64,000 nucleotides of DNA from Beverwykella pulmonaria (GCA_001599595.1 BCHH01000002.1:2617451-2681450), one strand, 5' to 3'. Counted from the stretch's first letter, positions 25,127 to 38,321 are shown. Notes: generated by a model from the sequence alone, not told the origin. Translations and numbers: made by a program.

Positions 25127-27979
25127 ATGCTAGGGTTTTCAACAGTCCTCTCAAGCGACCCTTTCAAGTTGATGACACTCTCACTATGTATCATCGGCCT
25201 CTTCTTAGCTACTATATTCATTATCGCGTTCAAGCCCAAGGCTGGAGAGTCTAACACTCTTCAGGCATACCTGAAGTTCTTTTACGCTTGCTTTGTCAAG
25301 CCGCACAGTGGTGATGGGACTGGCAACCAGCAGGATGCTTTAGTGAGCAGATGACCGCTACGTGTAAGAGTGCTGAGCTGACACCGCGTAGGAAAGCTTT
25401 TACAAAGCACAGGCTGAGGTGTATGATACCACGCGTGGAAAGCTTCTTCAAGGACGGGAGGATCTACTTGGTCTAGTGGCCGCGCAATTGAAGCACCGTA
25501 CTGATGCTGGATTGATATCTCAGAGACCAGTTTGGGTGGATGTCAGTACCCCGCTTGAGCCAACCCAAAAAACTTATACTAACAATACCAGATCGGTGGC
25601 GGAACAGGTCATAAGTAGAGAGCGCTTGCCGATGTGCTCACGGCCTGTAGACTAACAACCATTAGTGTCGAAAAAATGGGAGCGTTTCTCTCCGTCCCAG
25701 ATTTCTTCCGCGCAGTCTGTATGTAACACCTCTCTTCAACACGCGCCATGACCTGAGCCACCCTAGACATCGTCGACCTCTCGCCAAGTCTCTGCTCCAT
25801 GGCCAAAAAGCGATTTGCCCGTCTCGGCTGGAAAAACGTAAAAGTGATCTGCCAAGACGCTCGCAAATTCCGGCTCCACGAGCACGAGCAAGAAGCTCGC
25901 AAACGCAAAGAGCTAATCCTCCGCGGCCAAATCGTCCGTGATCTCGATGAGAATGCGGACGCCGGTGGCGCCGAGCTGGTCACTATGAGTTACGCTTTGT
26001 CTATGGTTCCTGAATTTTACCCTGTGATTGACTCGATTTCGAGTCTGCTGTCGCCGAATGGCGTTGTTGGAGTCGTGGACTTCTATGTGCAAAATCAGGT
26101 CGACTATCAGACTAGAAATTACACTGGAGGAGCGATTGATCGGCATGTTATGTGGATTTCGAGGGTGTTTTGGCGCACGTGGTTTGAAATTGACAGGGTC
26201 AATCTTGAGGCGGCGAGAAGAGTAAGATTGCATCTCCAAGTCCTATACATTCTTTTCATGATTTGATTGTTGATCGGATTGACTGACTTGGTCAGGATTA
26301 CCTCGAGTACCGCTTCGGCACCGTCCTCAGCATTAACGCACGAAACAACTTCTTCGGCGTCAAACTCCCCTATTACATCTGGGTTGGCTGCTCGAAAGAT
26401 ACAGGCGCGTCCTCGGCAAAACTCGCCGAGATCGATGCTGCGGCGACAGAATCCCCCTATCTCTCCGCTCTAGATCTCCAAACGGGCCCAACGCAGACGG
26501 ACGTCGAGATCCGCTCCAAGGCGTACGAATCTGCTATTGTAAATCTGCAATCGAGTCTTCCGCTGCCAGCAACGTGGTACCAAAACCACCACTGGCGCAT
26601 CCACTACGACGACACGCTGCCAAAGCACACGCGCTTCAACAACAGCTACATTTATGCCTTCACATGGGAAGACGACCGTGCGGACGCGCGCCTCCTCAAA
26701 GTGCGCCCTGACGATGTCATACTGGCCATCACCAGCGCAGGCGACAACATTCTCTCCTTCGCGCTCGAACACCCGCGCCGCATCCATGCCGTCGACCTTA
26801 ACCCGACGCAGAACCACCTCTTGGAGCTTAAAGTCGCTGCTTTTACCGCACTGGGGTACTCGGACGTATGGAAGTTGTTTGGCGAGGGCCACCACGCGGA
26901 CTTCAGGAATATTCTGGTTGAGAAATTGAGCCCGCATATGTCCTCTCTTGCGTTCCAGCACTGGCTTTCCGAGGGACCGGGCATCTTCTCCTCCAAGTCC
27001 AAAAAGGGATTGTACTACTCTGGCGGCTCGGGCAACGCCCTCACGCTCGTGGGTTGGCTGTTCCGCGTGTTAGGGTTGAGCGGCGAGGTGAAGAAGTTGT
27101 GCGCGGCGCAGACACTCAATGAGCAGCGCGAGATCTGGGAGCGCAGTATCAAGACGGTGCTACACAGTAAGATCCTCACGTGGACGGTGCTAGGCAACGA
27201 GAAATGGTTGTGGAAAGCGCTGGGCGTGCCGCCTGCGCAGCGCGATCTCATCGAGGAGGATTACCGGAAAGTCGACGACTTTGATCCGTCCACTGCCCCG
27301 ACTACCGAAAACAACACTAAGGACAAAGCAAGTGGTAAGAGCGAGAGGAAAAGCTCAGGTCATGCCGTCTATGAATACGTCCTCAACACCTTCGAGCCCG
27401 TCGTAACCACCACGCTGCTCTCCTCGCAAAACCACTACTACCTCCTCACCCTCCTGGGCCACTACACGCCCTCCTGCCACCCCACTTACTTATCCCCCAA
27501 ATCTCACATTCAGCTTAGTAAACGCACCGCCTTCTCCGGTCTACGCATCCACACAGACGAGATCAGCGAAGTCATTGCTCGCATGCGGCCCGGGACACTG
27601 ACCATCGTCGTGGTGATGGATAGCATGGATTGGTTTCCCCGGGAAGGGGGGATGGCGCTGAGGCAGATTCGCAGTTTGAATCAAGCGTTGAGGGTGGGCG
27701 GACGGGTGATGTTGAGGAGTGCGGGGCTGGAGCCGTGGTATTTGGGTTTGTTTGAGGAGAATGGGTTTAAGGCGAAGAGGGTCGCTGTTAGGGTGCCGGG
27801 GAGCTGTATTGATCGGTATGTGTACAATTTCTTGTGTAAGGGAGTGTGTACTAATGTGTGTGTGCCGTAGGGTTAATATGTATGCTTCAACGTGGATTTG
27901 TACTAAGGAGGTTGGTATTAAGCAGGAGGATATCAAGATTAGTTTGAGGAAGAGTTCGATGGGTGAGTTGAAGATCTAG
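25127..27979 (+). CDS. bta1: betaine lipid (DGTS) synthase Bta1
   Basis: Bifunctional enzyme that makes diacylglyceryl-trimethylhomoserine, a phosphorus-free substitute for phosphatidylcholine. Exons: 25127-25342, 25392-25541, 25592-25614, 25666-25718, 25767-26221, 26296-27815, 27871-27979; 841 residues. A membrane segment (SLCIIGLFLATIFIIAF) precedes a BtaB-like SAM methyltransferase (VWVDIGGGTGHN motif I, split over a 23-nt micro-exon), then a BtaA-like DUF3419 aminocarboxypropyl transferase (TWEDDRADARLL, ITSAGDNILSFAL, VDLNPTQNHLLELK). The start is uncertain: the frame is open upstream to 24911, and an ATG at 25061 is also possible. The order BtaB-BtaA is that of fungal Bta1. Such enzymes are typically induced by phosphate starvation; I cannot show a PHO site here. 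Confidence 0.92.
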
Positions 27980-28497
27980 GGAATTGAATCGTTGCTGTTT
28001 CCTCTTTTTATGCGCTTGGAGCTATGTACCTTATTGGAGGATTTGGTTGTTGATACCTTTGTTTTCGTTGAGTAGATGTTTTCGCGGGCCGCCATACCGA
28101 TGAGGTATATCACTTTGGAGATGAAGATATTTGATTTGTTCCAGTCTTCTAACGCCATGTCGGTTTATACACTTATCCTAAGATGTATATCGTGAGGATA
28201 ACGAAACACCCGAAAAATGCTATCAGAGCCTCTCTATTTTTAATGCCAAACTAAACCCAACTACAACCTAAATCAAAACATAATCTCGCATCACAGACGT
28301 GGAATTCCCCTCTGCAAGGCAGTCTGTCGCATATCCTTAAGCACCTTTCTGGTACTGGGAGCTGGATCAGTGCGCGCGTACTACCGTCAAATTCTGCAAG
28401 ACGCGCGCTTAGCATCGAGACGTGTTCATTCTGCGTCTCTTCTTTCGATGCCTCTCCGTTTCTACGTAGTGTTCTATGCCCCACAGATTAGCAAAAA
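27980..28497. other. convergent 3' intergenic region
   Basis: Lies between the stop codons of bta1 and tfb2. No gene seen. Confidence 0.5.
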
Positions 28498-30017
28498 TTA
28501 CCCAGATCTATTCTTCTTCTTCGCGAGATACAGGCTTATCTGCTCGACCCTGTCCACAAAAAACAATCTCTTAGCATCGTTCTTCCACACTAGCACGCCC
28601 AAGCTCTCCGCATATGAAACTAAATCTCTATACTCCGTCTCAGACGCAAACTCCTTCATAAGAAACCCATTCGTCGTCTCGACCCGCTCGCCCTCGTACT
28701 CCCACAGTCTAATCTGATCCATGACCGTGGGGGGGAGGAACGGCTGCGTTTTCTGCATCTGCGGGTGCGCGTGCGCAGTCAAATACGACAGTATTTGACC
28801 TGACGAGATTCCGAGTTTGACCGCCCGGGTAATGGATTCCTTGGTCAGCTTTCCGGAGACGAGGTTCGGGAAGCGGGTTGTGAGTTTTGTGAAGAGGGAG
28901 AGGACGGCGATTTGCAGGAGAGAGGAGGTGTAGGCGTAGAGGCGGTAGTTTGTTTCTACAATAATGAAGCCCTTGGCGGAGCCGTCGCGGTTGGAGGAGG
29001 ATAGGGCGTTGGCGGTAGAGTCGGAGGAGGAGAGGGCGCCAGAGTCTGAGGTTAGGGTTACGGCAAGCCGGGTCGGGTAGAATGTTGAGGCTGTTTTGGA
29101 GGAGCGGTAGACGATGCCGAAGGCGGAGAGGTCTTCGAGCATGCTCAGCTGGGTGTGGGAGAGCGTCGAGGTGGTGTAGTCTTGCCCGAGCTCGAGGGAG
29201 CCGAGCATGAAGAGGAAGGAGAGGACATCTGTTTCGGACATGCCGAGCTTCGGCTTCCGTCAGTTGTAATCAGATTTTTCAGTAAAGAAGAGATCTTACC
29301 TGTGGCGCGTGCTTCAAGTACACTATCAGCAAACTCCAGACCTGCGCGTTCGTCTCCTGCAACACAAATGTAAAGCCCGCTCGCGTAATACTGATGCGTC
29401 CCGCCGACCCCCTAACAAAGTCTCCAGCTCTTAACAGTGCCTTTGTGCCCTCTCCAACGTTCTGGCCCTGCGCACTCGCATTCGCCAACCCAACCGTCGA
29501 GCCCACCATATAGAACAGTATATTCTCCCACTGGTTCCGCGCATAATTGTCCAGGAAGGCAATGGTGACTCTATCCGGATCCGGTGTGGAAGACGGCACG
29601 CCAAACGACCGATGCGTGCCACTACCCTCGAGCGCCTGGCGCAGCGACCGCGCAAAGCCCTTGTACAGCTCGTAACTCGTATGCCGCTGGGCATCCTGCT
29701 GCGATACCACAATGTGCAGCTGTTCAAGAACCGCGAGAGCCTTCTCGCGCTCCCTCTTACCGTCGGGTCGAAACCAGGCTTCCAGATCGGCGGCCGCAAA
29801 GGGGTGTGGCATGTAGAGCATTGCCATGACTATTGTTTTTGCTGTACTCCGAATTAGCCACCAATCCTAGTTTCGTTTTGGTGAGTAGTGTACCTAGATG
29901 CGGCAACATGCACCTGAACACAGCCAGCACGGTCGACGGCTGCTCATACAGCTTTGTATGCGTTTGACGAGGCAGTAGCTCGAGGTACTCGAGTGCCTGG
30001 GATGAAGACGCCGACAT
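28498..30017 (-). CDS. tfb2: TFIIH core subunit Tfb2 (p52/GTF2H4)
   Basis: Core TFIIH subunit that anchors and stimulates the XPB/Ssl2 translocase in transcription and nucleotide excision repair. Exons: 29894-30017, 29300-29841, 28498-29247; 471 residues, close to human p52 (462). Family features include the N-terminal YLELLPRQTHTKLYEQPSTVLAVFR, LARNQWENILFYMVG-like sequence (here YARNQWENILFYMVGS) and the C-terminal clamp segment RVETTNGFLMKEF followed by a short basic end. A Ser-rich low-complexity insert (SSSDSTANALSSSNRDG) sits in the middle. It is divergent from the thioesterase gene. Confidence 0.93.
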
Positions 30018-30304
30018 CTTAGGTTGGATGCTGGGTCTGGAGGCAGGTCCGTTGCCTGAGGATCATGGTATGGGGTGTTTGAGGGCGAGGGAGTCGCGTT
30101 TTAAGAGCTTTGTGTCAGCAAACCTGGAGAAGTCGGGTTGTGACGTTGAATCGTTGGAGGTGAAAGCGAGGGAGCTAAAAGTGGGACGGAGCGGAATTAC
30201 TGCGGAGCAATCCACCCCACTCCGCTCCGCTGGCACTGCGATATTCATTGCCGAGCGGAAAAACTACATTACTCCTCAACGACCAAGTGGTGAACCATAT
30301 AAAA
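30018..30304. promoter_or_regulatory. bidirectional promoter, tfb2 / thioesterase
   Basis: 287 bp between divergent ATGs; core promoters for both must lie here. Confidence 0.45.
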
Positions 30305-31120
30305 ATGCCTGCGCTCAAATTCGTGCGATCAGTAAGCCAGAATCGTATCAGAGAATGCGACTCCAACGAATTCTGATCCATTGAGCAGGTCTGGGAATCC
30401 TTCCGAGCATCCTCCGGCCTGGAGCCACGGTACTTATCTGACGACCCCAGTATTCATACGTGCTAATGTGATACCTTGGCTAGGTTGCTTGATGGAGTAT
30501 GTAGTCCCGGTATGATTCTATTGGAGTTGTTAATAGATTAACTCCCGTAAAGCTCCGTGTGATCCATGCCGCACCTGGCAAAGTACGCTTCGAGCTCCAT
30601 ATCCAGAAAGAACATACAGTCTGTTCCCTTCTCCTATTCATTCCCGTATCCCCACCAACTGGCCTGAAAACTCTTCTGACCTATCCAGAATCGCTTAAAC
30701 ATCCTCCACGGCGGCACAATAGCCAGCATGGTCGACCTGGGCGGCTCCCTAGCCGTAGCATCCCGCGGCCTCTTCTCAACAGGCGTATCCACCGACCTAA
30801 ATGTAACTTATCTCTCTTCCGGTGGAAAAATCGGCGACTTGATACGCGCAGAAGTAACGTGTGACAAATGTATTGTTCCCCTTCCATTCTCTTCTAACTA
30901 CACCTTCCCTTTGCAAAGCCCGCGTCATGTTAAGCGTGGATACTGTAATTTTGACGTCCTTTCAGTCGGTAAAACAATGGCCTTTACATCGATCCGCTTC
31001 ATGAACGAAAAAGGCCAGGCGTTCGCGAGAGGGAGTCATACAAAGTACATAGCGCAGGCGTGGAAGGATCCGAAGAACATCCCCGAGGAGTTGACGCCTA
31101 AGGAAGAGAAGAAAGAGTAG
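30305..31120 (+). CDS. hotdog-fold acyl-CoA thioesterase (ACOT13/PaaI-like)
   Basis: Probable acyl-CoA thioesterase of the hotdog superfamily. Six exons: 30305-30331, 30389-30429, 30484-30496, 30553-30618, 30689-30869, 30966-31120; 160 residues, close to ACOT13 (about 140). Exon 3 is a 13-nt micro-exon. The family signature is the HGG segment NILHGGTIASMVDLGGSLA, followed by GVSTDLNVTYLSSG and the last strand with GKTMAFTSI and GSHTKY. The substrate cannot be read from the sequence. Confidence 0.85.
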
Positions 31121-31744
31121 CTTACGTTTATATAAACTACGAAACATAGACAGATGGGGTTCAGGCCGAAGTTGGACCTTTTTAATTCAAGACCTGCTTC
31201 GAAATCGAAGATTCAGAGAGAGCGAGAGAGAGAGGCCACGAGAACTGCTCGAGTCACGTTTGTGAGAGGCATCAGGTCCTAGTACATGCAACCTACTCCT
31301 ATATACTTGCTGATCCTTGAGGAAAGACTAGCATTCACCCGGACCTATCTGCATAGCGTAAGACTGGTTAGATGACGAGCTGACATGGCCGCTTCCTTTA
31401 ACTCCAACACCGAAAAAAGAAACGCCAACCCATTGATGTATAGCTGCCCATATTATGCAATGCTTAGAAAGAAGTATTGAAATTCCCTCATTTTCCACTT
31501 CGTTTCCGTTGGCTCAAACCAGTCGGAATGTTGTACGTATTCCCGTTATCGAAGCGTGCCGTCAAGCCATATGGTCGTTCCGATAACCCTGGAAGGTACA
31601 ACTCCAGCTTTGGCATGATTGTAGCAGTCTACGATGATGATGTATCCTGGCTTTTCTCAGATGATTCAGTGCGCTCATCAATTCCCTTGGCTTTGTTCCA
31701 GCCATTCCCATTCAACAGGTTCACAAAACTGGTCTTCTGCGTGG
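31121..31744. other. convergent 3' region
   Basis: No gene recognised; contains an AG-rich simple repeat near 31213-31234. Confidence 0.4.
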
Positions 31745-33872
31745 TCAGCTTTCTAATAGCTCGGCCAATTTGGCCTTTCGGGGGGTCGCAATGTCATCTA
31801 GCTTACTCTCTAGTAGTTGTATGTCGAGACCGGTATCGAGGAGCTTGTGGTCCTGGCGGTACTTATACTCGAATTCCTGACACAAGTCAGAAAAGCTTAG
31901 GCGTCACATGTCCCAAACGCACTCACCCACAGACTATCTGCTGCTTGGTGTGTGATACACAGGCCCCGGAGCTGCAGGAAGATATATGACGCTGCGTCCT
32001 TATCTTGAGTCCAGCTATACTGTCCCGAGATGCCCTCAGTTGCGTACTGCGGATCGAGTTCCGCTACCATGGCTTCACTGCGCCATTGATCGAATCTGGA
32101 CTGAAATCGGCCAGCCCACCAAAGTGGAGGCATGTAATTTTTGATCTGTTTCTCAAGCTCAATGTCAGCACTTTCAATCATCTGGTCTTGAAGGGCCCAA
32201 GGACGTTCGGGATTAGATGAAGTGGAGGGAGTAACGTTAAGAGGGGCGAGAAGAGGAGTTGCCTGGCAGTGACCATGATGCGTCCTTTTCTTACGAAAAG
32301 GATTCTTCCACGGCTTATTTTCTGTCTTGAGCATCTGGATCAATTATAAAAGGTGAGGGGATATCGGTGAGATCGACTTCCGATTCGAAGTTGTCTGAAA
32401 GTGGTTCGCTTAACTCTCGTTCCAGAATCATAGATAGCTGCGAAGGCTCCTCGAAAGCCTCTTTTCCACGGTTCCTTGGTTGTACTAGTAGAGGGCTAGA
32501 ACATACTCCTAAATTTTTCTAGGATTGGGGGTACAGGTGGGAGAGGGCCGTGGCGTGCCCAACAATTGTGGAAAGTGGAAGAAGGAGAAAGTCTCACCTC
32601 AGCGTTCACACTGATTGGAGACCGTGACGACACCTCCGCACTATCCTGCCCGGACGGAGTTTGTGTAAATGTCCTTCCACGAATATTTTTATTTTTGCTT
32701 GCTCGTGGCTGTGCTGGTTGCGCGACAACTTGGTCAACAACGTGCAGAGTTGACAGATGAACTGGTCGCATTAGTCGCGGTTGGGCGATGGAGCTATTGT
32801 TGGAATGTTGGAATGTGCTTGGCGGCTGAATAGAAGGGGGCTCGTTCGGCTGCATCCGCCTGGCTGTTAATAGAGTTTGTGTAGAAAAGTTTGTGTTCAA
32901 TCGATTTGCCTTCGGCGGCGTCGTACTAAAAGCTTGTTTGCTCTGCCTAGGCAAATCTCTCGGGCCAAACGATCGTCTCTTATATGCAATAGTGGGTGTG
33001 GCCAAGCCCTCATGTCTCGACGACCTTTCCTGGATCTGACATATCCTATGGCTCTCACGTTTGCCTGTTGGAGTGTTTCCTTTCATCAATGATCGTTGCA
33101 GTCCAGGAGATCCACAGTGCTTGTGCTGCATTGCTGACTTTCGAGACATTATGAAGCTAGTTGGTTGAGGTGAATCCATTCTCTTCACCAGATTCGAAGT
33201 TGTGTATGACCTCACAGATGACTTTGGGGGTGATTGGGGGGCAACTCCAGCGAATGCCAAGCCAGCGGCTATATGTTTGACCTGTTGTGCTGTATCCTGG
33301 GGAGAGAACTGACGTGGGCTTGAGCGTCGAAGTGTAATGACTGGGTGACTAGGGATATTAGACAGTGTGGTATAAGGTTGGGGGTCGATGGTGAAGGGGG
33401 GCCAGCGTAACTTTGGCACTGACTCGGGCTCGACGATTGATGGCTCAGAAGCGCTTCTGCTGGGACGTGGGATGTAGCTCATGGTGCGAGAGCGTGGTAG
33501 TTGCGGTGGTCTAGGCGTGGCGTTGGGATCATTGCTCCTGTTGGTGGTTGTATTGCTCTTTGCTTTCGTACGCAGCACGGGTGATCTATAAGATTCTTCG
33601 AAGGACCTAGAGCTACGGACTGGCGACAGCGGCTGGCCGGACTCACGGGGTATGGAGATGTTGTTGGTGTTGATGGCTATGCCAGGGGTGCTCAGTGCCA
33701 GTGATTGCCAGTTGAGCGGTTGACGATCAAGTGTCGTCTTGCGTTTGGAGAGCGGGTTCGAGATGAAAGACAAGCTCTGGCTGAGCTTGTGGCGGAACTT
33801 GCGGCCATCACTAGTATTCAGATTGGTGTTGAGAGGCTGGTGGGCTGCCGGATTCTCCTTGTGATCTGCCAT
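31745..33872 (-). CDS. hypothetical disordered protein with conserved C-terminus
   Basis: Not recognised. Exons 32507-33872, 32378-32460, 31927-32334 and 31745-31876 join in frame to 662 residues. The 43-nt intron 32335-32377 has a weak GTCGAT donor and is the least certain. The first about 455 residues are Ser/Pro/Arg-rich and apparently disordered (for example SFEESYRSPVLRTKAKS). The last about 130 residues look folded: YMPPLWWAGRFQSRFDQWR, then AASYIFLQLRGLCITHQAADSLW and a coiled end. A nuclear or cytoskeletal regulator is possible but unproven. The frame stays open upstream to 34220 through another ATG; I prefer 33872 because the segment before it looks like leader with an intron. Confidence 0.65.
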
Positions 33873-34400
33873 CTTGAAAGGTCTACCGCTGATGGGCTGG
33901 GCAGCCTCCCAATGAGCGCAGATCTGCCCGAATTTCTGTCTATTGGAATAGGTCAGCATTGTGTAGCGCAGCAGCGGGCATACAGGAGATGTGGCACCTA
34001 CATTTGGGGGGAGGTGTTGAGGTGACGGTGTTGACTGGTCGGCCGAAGTGAACAAGGCGCTGAAATGGAACCGCAGGTGCACGCTTTCACCGACTCTTTC
34101 CGGCATCCCAGGAACGCCGATGCAAACACAGAGGGTGAAAGAGGACTGCCGTTCTTCACGCTGCCTCGTACAGTGCAGTGCAGACTGTTTGTAGCATGAA
34201 GAGTTTTGACAAGCCGTCACACTGGATGCAATCTAAGCAGATAGAAGCATCCTACGTAAAGTGAACCGTGATGGCATAGAGGAAGAAAAGTGATATGATG
34301 AAATTGAATCGAGGGTATGCCACACAGAACCAGACCTCTAACGCCATCTCATGCAGCCATAACCCTAGAGTCAACTCAATACCTGATTGTAGATGCTAGC

Positions 34401-37400
34401 CTATTCCGAATCGCTGTCAATAACAAATCCCGCCCGTGTATTCCTGGCAGCGGACCTGCGAACTACCGGCGCATCGTCTTCATCCTCATCATCGCCGTCT
34501 ACCATTACCACATCTTGCTTGTTGGCTGCTGTTGAAGTTGAGGGCTTCAGCGGAGACTCGTCTTCGATGGTACGTGTAGCAGCCGCGTGCTGTGAAGACA
34601 GCGGGGTATCGGTAGCCTCGTCCTCATCCCCACTGTCTATCTCCACAATATCTCTAGCCTCCTCAGAATCGGCTTCGCTGCCATCGCTGATGGCGATATT
34701 CTCTTCTTCGCTGTCATCTGTGTCAAATGGTCCAGCTTTCTGCTTCGGGGGAGTCTTCCGCCTCTTCTTGTCCTTCCTTGGCTGCTCATCAGCCTTTCTC
34801 TTCTTCTTCGATGATGCAGGCTCAGCAACACTGAGCCCCATTGACTTTTTGAACTGAGCCATGGTGAATTCCCGAATCTCATTTTCCCGGTCATAAAATT
34901 CCTTTTCTCGTTCCTCATCCCAATCCTCGTCATCTGAATCATGCACAAACATCGTACTCTTTACTTTCCTCTGCTTCTCCATCTCCTTCTTTCTCCGGGC
35001 TTCGGCTCTGGCTTCCTTCTCTTCATCGTCAAGCTCTACTGGAGTTCGCTCTCTCCTACGACGTTTTAGTACCTTCCTGCCGTCTGCCTTCCTGGCAGTT
35101 GGGCCATCCAACGCGTACTCCCCTCGGTCCTGATCAGAATCGCGGTCTATCCCATCTGAATCGTCATCGAAATCCACTCGGGGAGCTGCCCGACGCTCTG
35201 TGGCAGCTTTTCTGCGAAGCATGTCTTCGGGACCTTTTCCATCATCGTATATGGGTGGGTCGAACTCATATTTGCGGATTAGATCAACGGCTTCTTGTAG
35301 ATCTACCGAAGAAAGATGTGAGGTTACAAGCCAGGAGGCATCTGGGTCGTTGTCGGCACCGACCCTGGTGAAACCTACGAGTGTCATCAACAAACGGAGT
35401 TTGTTGTCTTTAAAGAGAGCCACACGACGTTCCTCGTTATCGGGTTTGATCACTATATGATGTTAATTACAGCGAAGCGCGAGGTCAAACAGGCACTCAC
35501 AAATTGACGGAGGCTTGGGCGTCTCAGATTCTTCGGCGCCAACTGTTGTCGCATCGCCATCTGCAGGTGCTTCACCTTCGGTTGTCGTCAGCGCCGCGGT
35601 TGCTTTCCGTGCTTCTTCCATTTCCTCCCAGGCTTTCCGCTCTTCCATCGCAGAGGCAAGAATATCTCGCACCCAGCGAAGGGCATCTGACTTTTGTTGG
35701 TTGACAAGTACGCCAACTGCGACGCCAATTTGTTGAGGCTTGTCCATTCCTGGCTTGACCACGAGTTCTGCTGGTGCACGTGGGGCTCTGGTCACGACTT
35801 CTCTCTCGTATCCATGCTCGAGATAGAATATGGTAGCCGGGATTTTGCTGAAGAGCATTTCCACCACCAGTTCATCTCGTTCCTGCATTCTCTTCACCAC
35901 TGTTCGGAAGAAATGCCGTATAAACTCCTCCCACTCTTTGAACGATGGCGAATCTGGATCAAGCCCTTCAGGCCCTTTGATCATCTGATTGAAAAGTTGA
36001 AGGATGTCGACTCTGAAAAGCAGGACACCGATTTCCATCTTGAAGACGACGCGATAGAAGAATCGATGAGCGCGTTTGAGTTGTTCATTATCTAGTTCTT
36101 TGTAGAACTTGATGAAGGCAACGAATGTGTCCACACTACTCTGGTTCACGAACTTCGCTGAAAACCGCGCGAAGTCAAATTTCCGTTCTGAAACGACTCG
36201 TTGCGCAGAAGTTATGTCTTCAGTCGCCGACACATGACCCTCTTCATCATTGCCCTCTCCCAGAGCCTCGGCCTTCTTCTTGCGGATTTTGCGGGCTCGC
36301 TTTTTGGATCGCACTTGAAGGTCGACATTTTGTTTGGAGTATCGTTCTAGCATGCGGAGGAAAACGTGGGAAAGTTCTGTGACGGCGTCGAGGTAGCCAA
36401 AGCCTTGGTCTTTGTAGGACCTCAAAATGTGAACTACGCGATCGTGGGTTGATTCTTCGTAGAATATGCGGTTCTGAATGTTCTCTGCAATCTCTTGGTC
36501 GTCTTCGAGCGCTGAGTCAGACATCTCCTGCACCGTGAGTAGAATTTGTGTGAAACACCTCATTCCAGCATTTAGATCCTGCCAGGCTTTCTCATCTTGG
36601 CTTTTCTGCATGAAGCGGTTCAGTAAGATGAATGTCTCTTGATTCATTGCTTCAGCGACCAGACCGTAACTCTCATCTTCGGCGGTAAGGACTTCATTGC
36701 TCTTTGGATCGGCCGCCCGTTCCTTCATTGTTCGACGTCTTGCACATTCTGCTCGGAGGAACCAGGACACAAGGTAAAAGTATTGCCGTGAATGTCGCGT
36801 CTCGATACGTTCGGTCTCACGCTCAAGAGCTTTCCTGAGATGAAGAAACAAGGGGTTGAACGACGAGTCCAGGAATTCTTCAACGAATGCTTTGATGTGC
36901 TTGCGTGCAGACGAGGTAAGCGCAACCGGAAGATTGAACTCCTCGCTCTCATGTTCCTCTTCGCCCTTTTTTCGCCCGACTCGTTTGGGCTTATTCCATT
37001 TCTTCGTTGTGTCCATCTTTTGCATGCTCATTTGTGCCTTGCCGAGAACATCCTGTCCGGATATCGTGGACACCTTGTCGTCCTCGCGCTTCAGCCAGAT
37101 CATGGTGCCAAACCGGTTGTGTCGAGTTGGCGCATGTCGCGCGTAGCCAGCCAGCATAGCCTTCTCCTTCTGAATCAAGTCCTTGAGTTCGTTTGTGTTC
37201 TTCGAACTAAGTTTTTTGTCCTCCATGAACAGCTTTTCGGCGTCAACGCCTTTCAGAAGGTAAAACAGCGTTTCAAGAATAACCACGTCCTGGGCAACGT
37301 AGTCTTCCCCTATGCTGGATGCCACACTGAGAATGACCTGGAAGATGTCTTGCTCGTGCAATGTCTCGATTGTCGCTGATCGTGAAACCTCTGCTTCGTC

Positions 37401-38116
37401 TATGTCCATGGGAATACTGCTGGGAGGTGCAAGCATGACAATGTTGCGGATGAAGTACAGTGCGATGCGTATAATGCCCTCGTCTCGCGGCGTCCTCTCG
37501 CGTAGGGGAACAGCCATGGAAGGAAGAGCGATGCGGACGGCGGTCTGGAGAATCCTAGCTCGATCAAATTGAAGGATCGCACGCTTATAGCCTATCTGAG
37601 CCAGCTGAATGTACGGGCCGTGTCGGTGATGGTTGACGGTTGCTTCAATGGGATCGATTTCGAAGGGCCATGTTAAGGGGACAAGAAGTTCTACTGCGTT
37701 CTGTCAGCGCTTCCCTGCGATGCAACATAGAAATTTGCGTACAGATTGCCACGGCGATCTTGTGCTTCAGCTTGTCCTGCGTGACCCTCTCCGATATCTT
37801 CGCGAGCATTTCCAAAAGGTCGCCCTTAACGAGATTCGCCTCGGCCATGCATCGTGCCACATCGCGTCGATTCAATTGCCCGTCGGCGAACTTGAGCCAT
37901 TTCCGCAGGTCCTTTAAGCACAGAAGGGCGTCGTGTCCGAGCGAATACGTTCCATCTTCACCGATGCCACCAAGCTGCAGCTGTCAGTTAGTTGCGGTGC
38001 TTCGCGGGCGAAGCATTCCTACTTACGGCAGTAATAAGACTGTAAACATGCGCGCGAATCTCGGGGTCGACCAGTGGGTCCTTTGCCCACTCGTCGAGCG
38101 TCGTCTGTTGTGCCAT
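34401..38116 (-). CDS. tof1: Tof1/Swi1 (Timeless) replication fork protection factor
   Basis: Timeless-family protein that, with Csm3/Swi3, stabilises stalled replication forks and supports checkpoint signalling. Exons: 38027-38116, 37743-37980, 35501-37693, 34401-35452; 1190 residues, normal for Tof1. The N-terminal Timeless domain is clear (MAQQTTLDEWAKDPLVDPEI, then GEDGTYSLGHDALLCLKDLRKWLK and HGPYIQLAQIGYKRAILQ). RHSRQYFYLVSWFLRAECARR and FKMEIGVLLFRVDILQLFNQ are further family segments. The C-terminal third is acidic and Lys-rich, with basic clusters likely to be nuclear localisation signals. Divergent from the dehydrogenase gene, 205 bp between ATGs. Confidence 0.94.
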
Positions 38117-38321
38117 TGCAGTGGTTGAAGTTCGGGAGTGCTGGTGCTGTCCCGCAATAATTCAAGACGCGTCGACGCGTAGAGTGGTTGCGATCAAACT
38201 CTACAAACTTGCCAAGGCCCTGAACCTCGGCTATCCACGGCCTATTCACTGCTCGCACAAGAGGAGCTGCGTTCACATGTTGCTCAAGCTCACACTTCAC
38301 ACTACTCTTCAAGCCGGCGAG
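38117..38321. promoter_or_regulatory. bidirectional promoter, tof1 / 3-hydroxyacyl-CoA dehydrogenase
   Basis: 205-bp divergent gap. It contains the palindrome GCGTCGACGC near 38168-38177; GACGCGTCGACGCG resembles an overlapping pair of ACGCGT-like (MCB) cell-cycle sites, which would suit tof1. This is an inference from the motif only. Confidence 0.4.

Noticed and set aside
35694..37379. Long plus-strand frames (up to 195 codons) opposite tof1
   Set aside because: They are antisense shadows of a clear, conserved coding exon.
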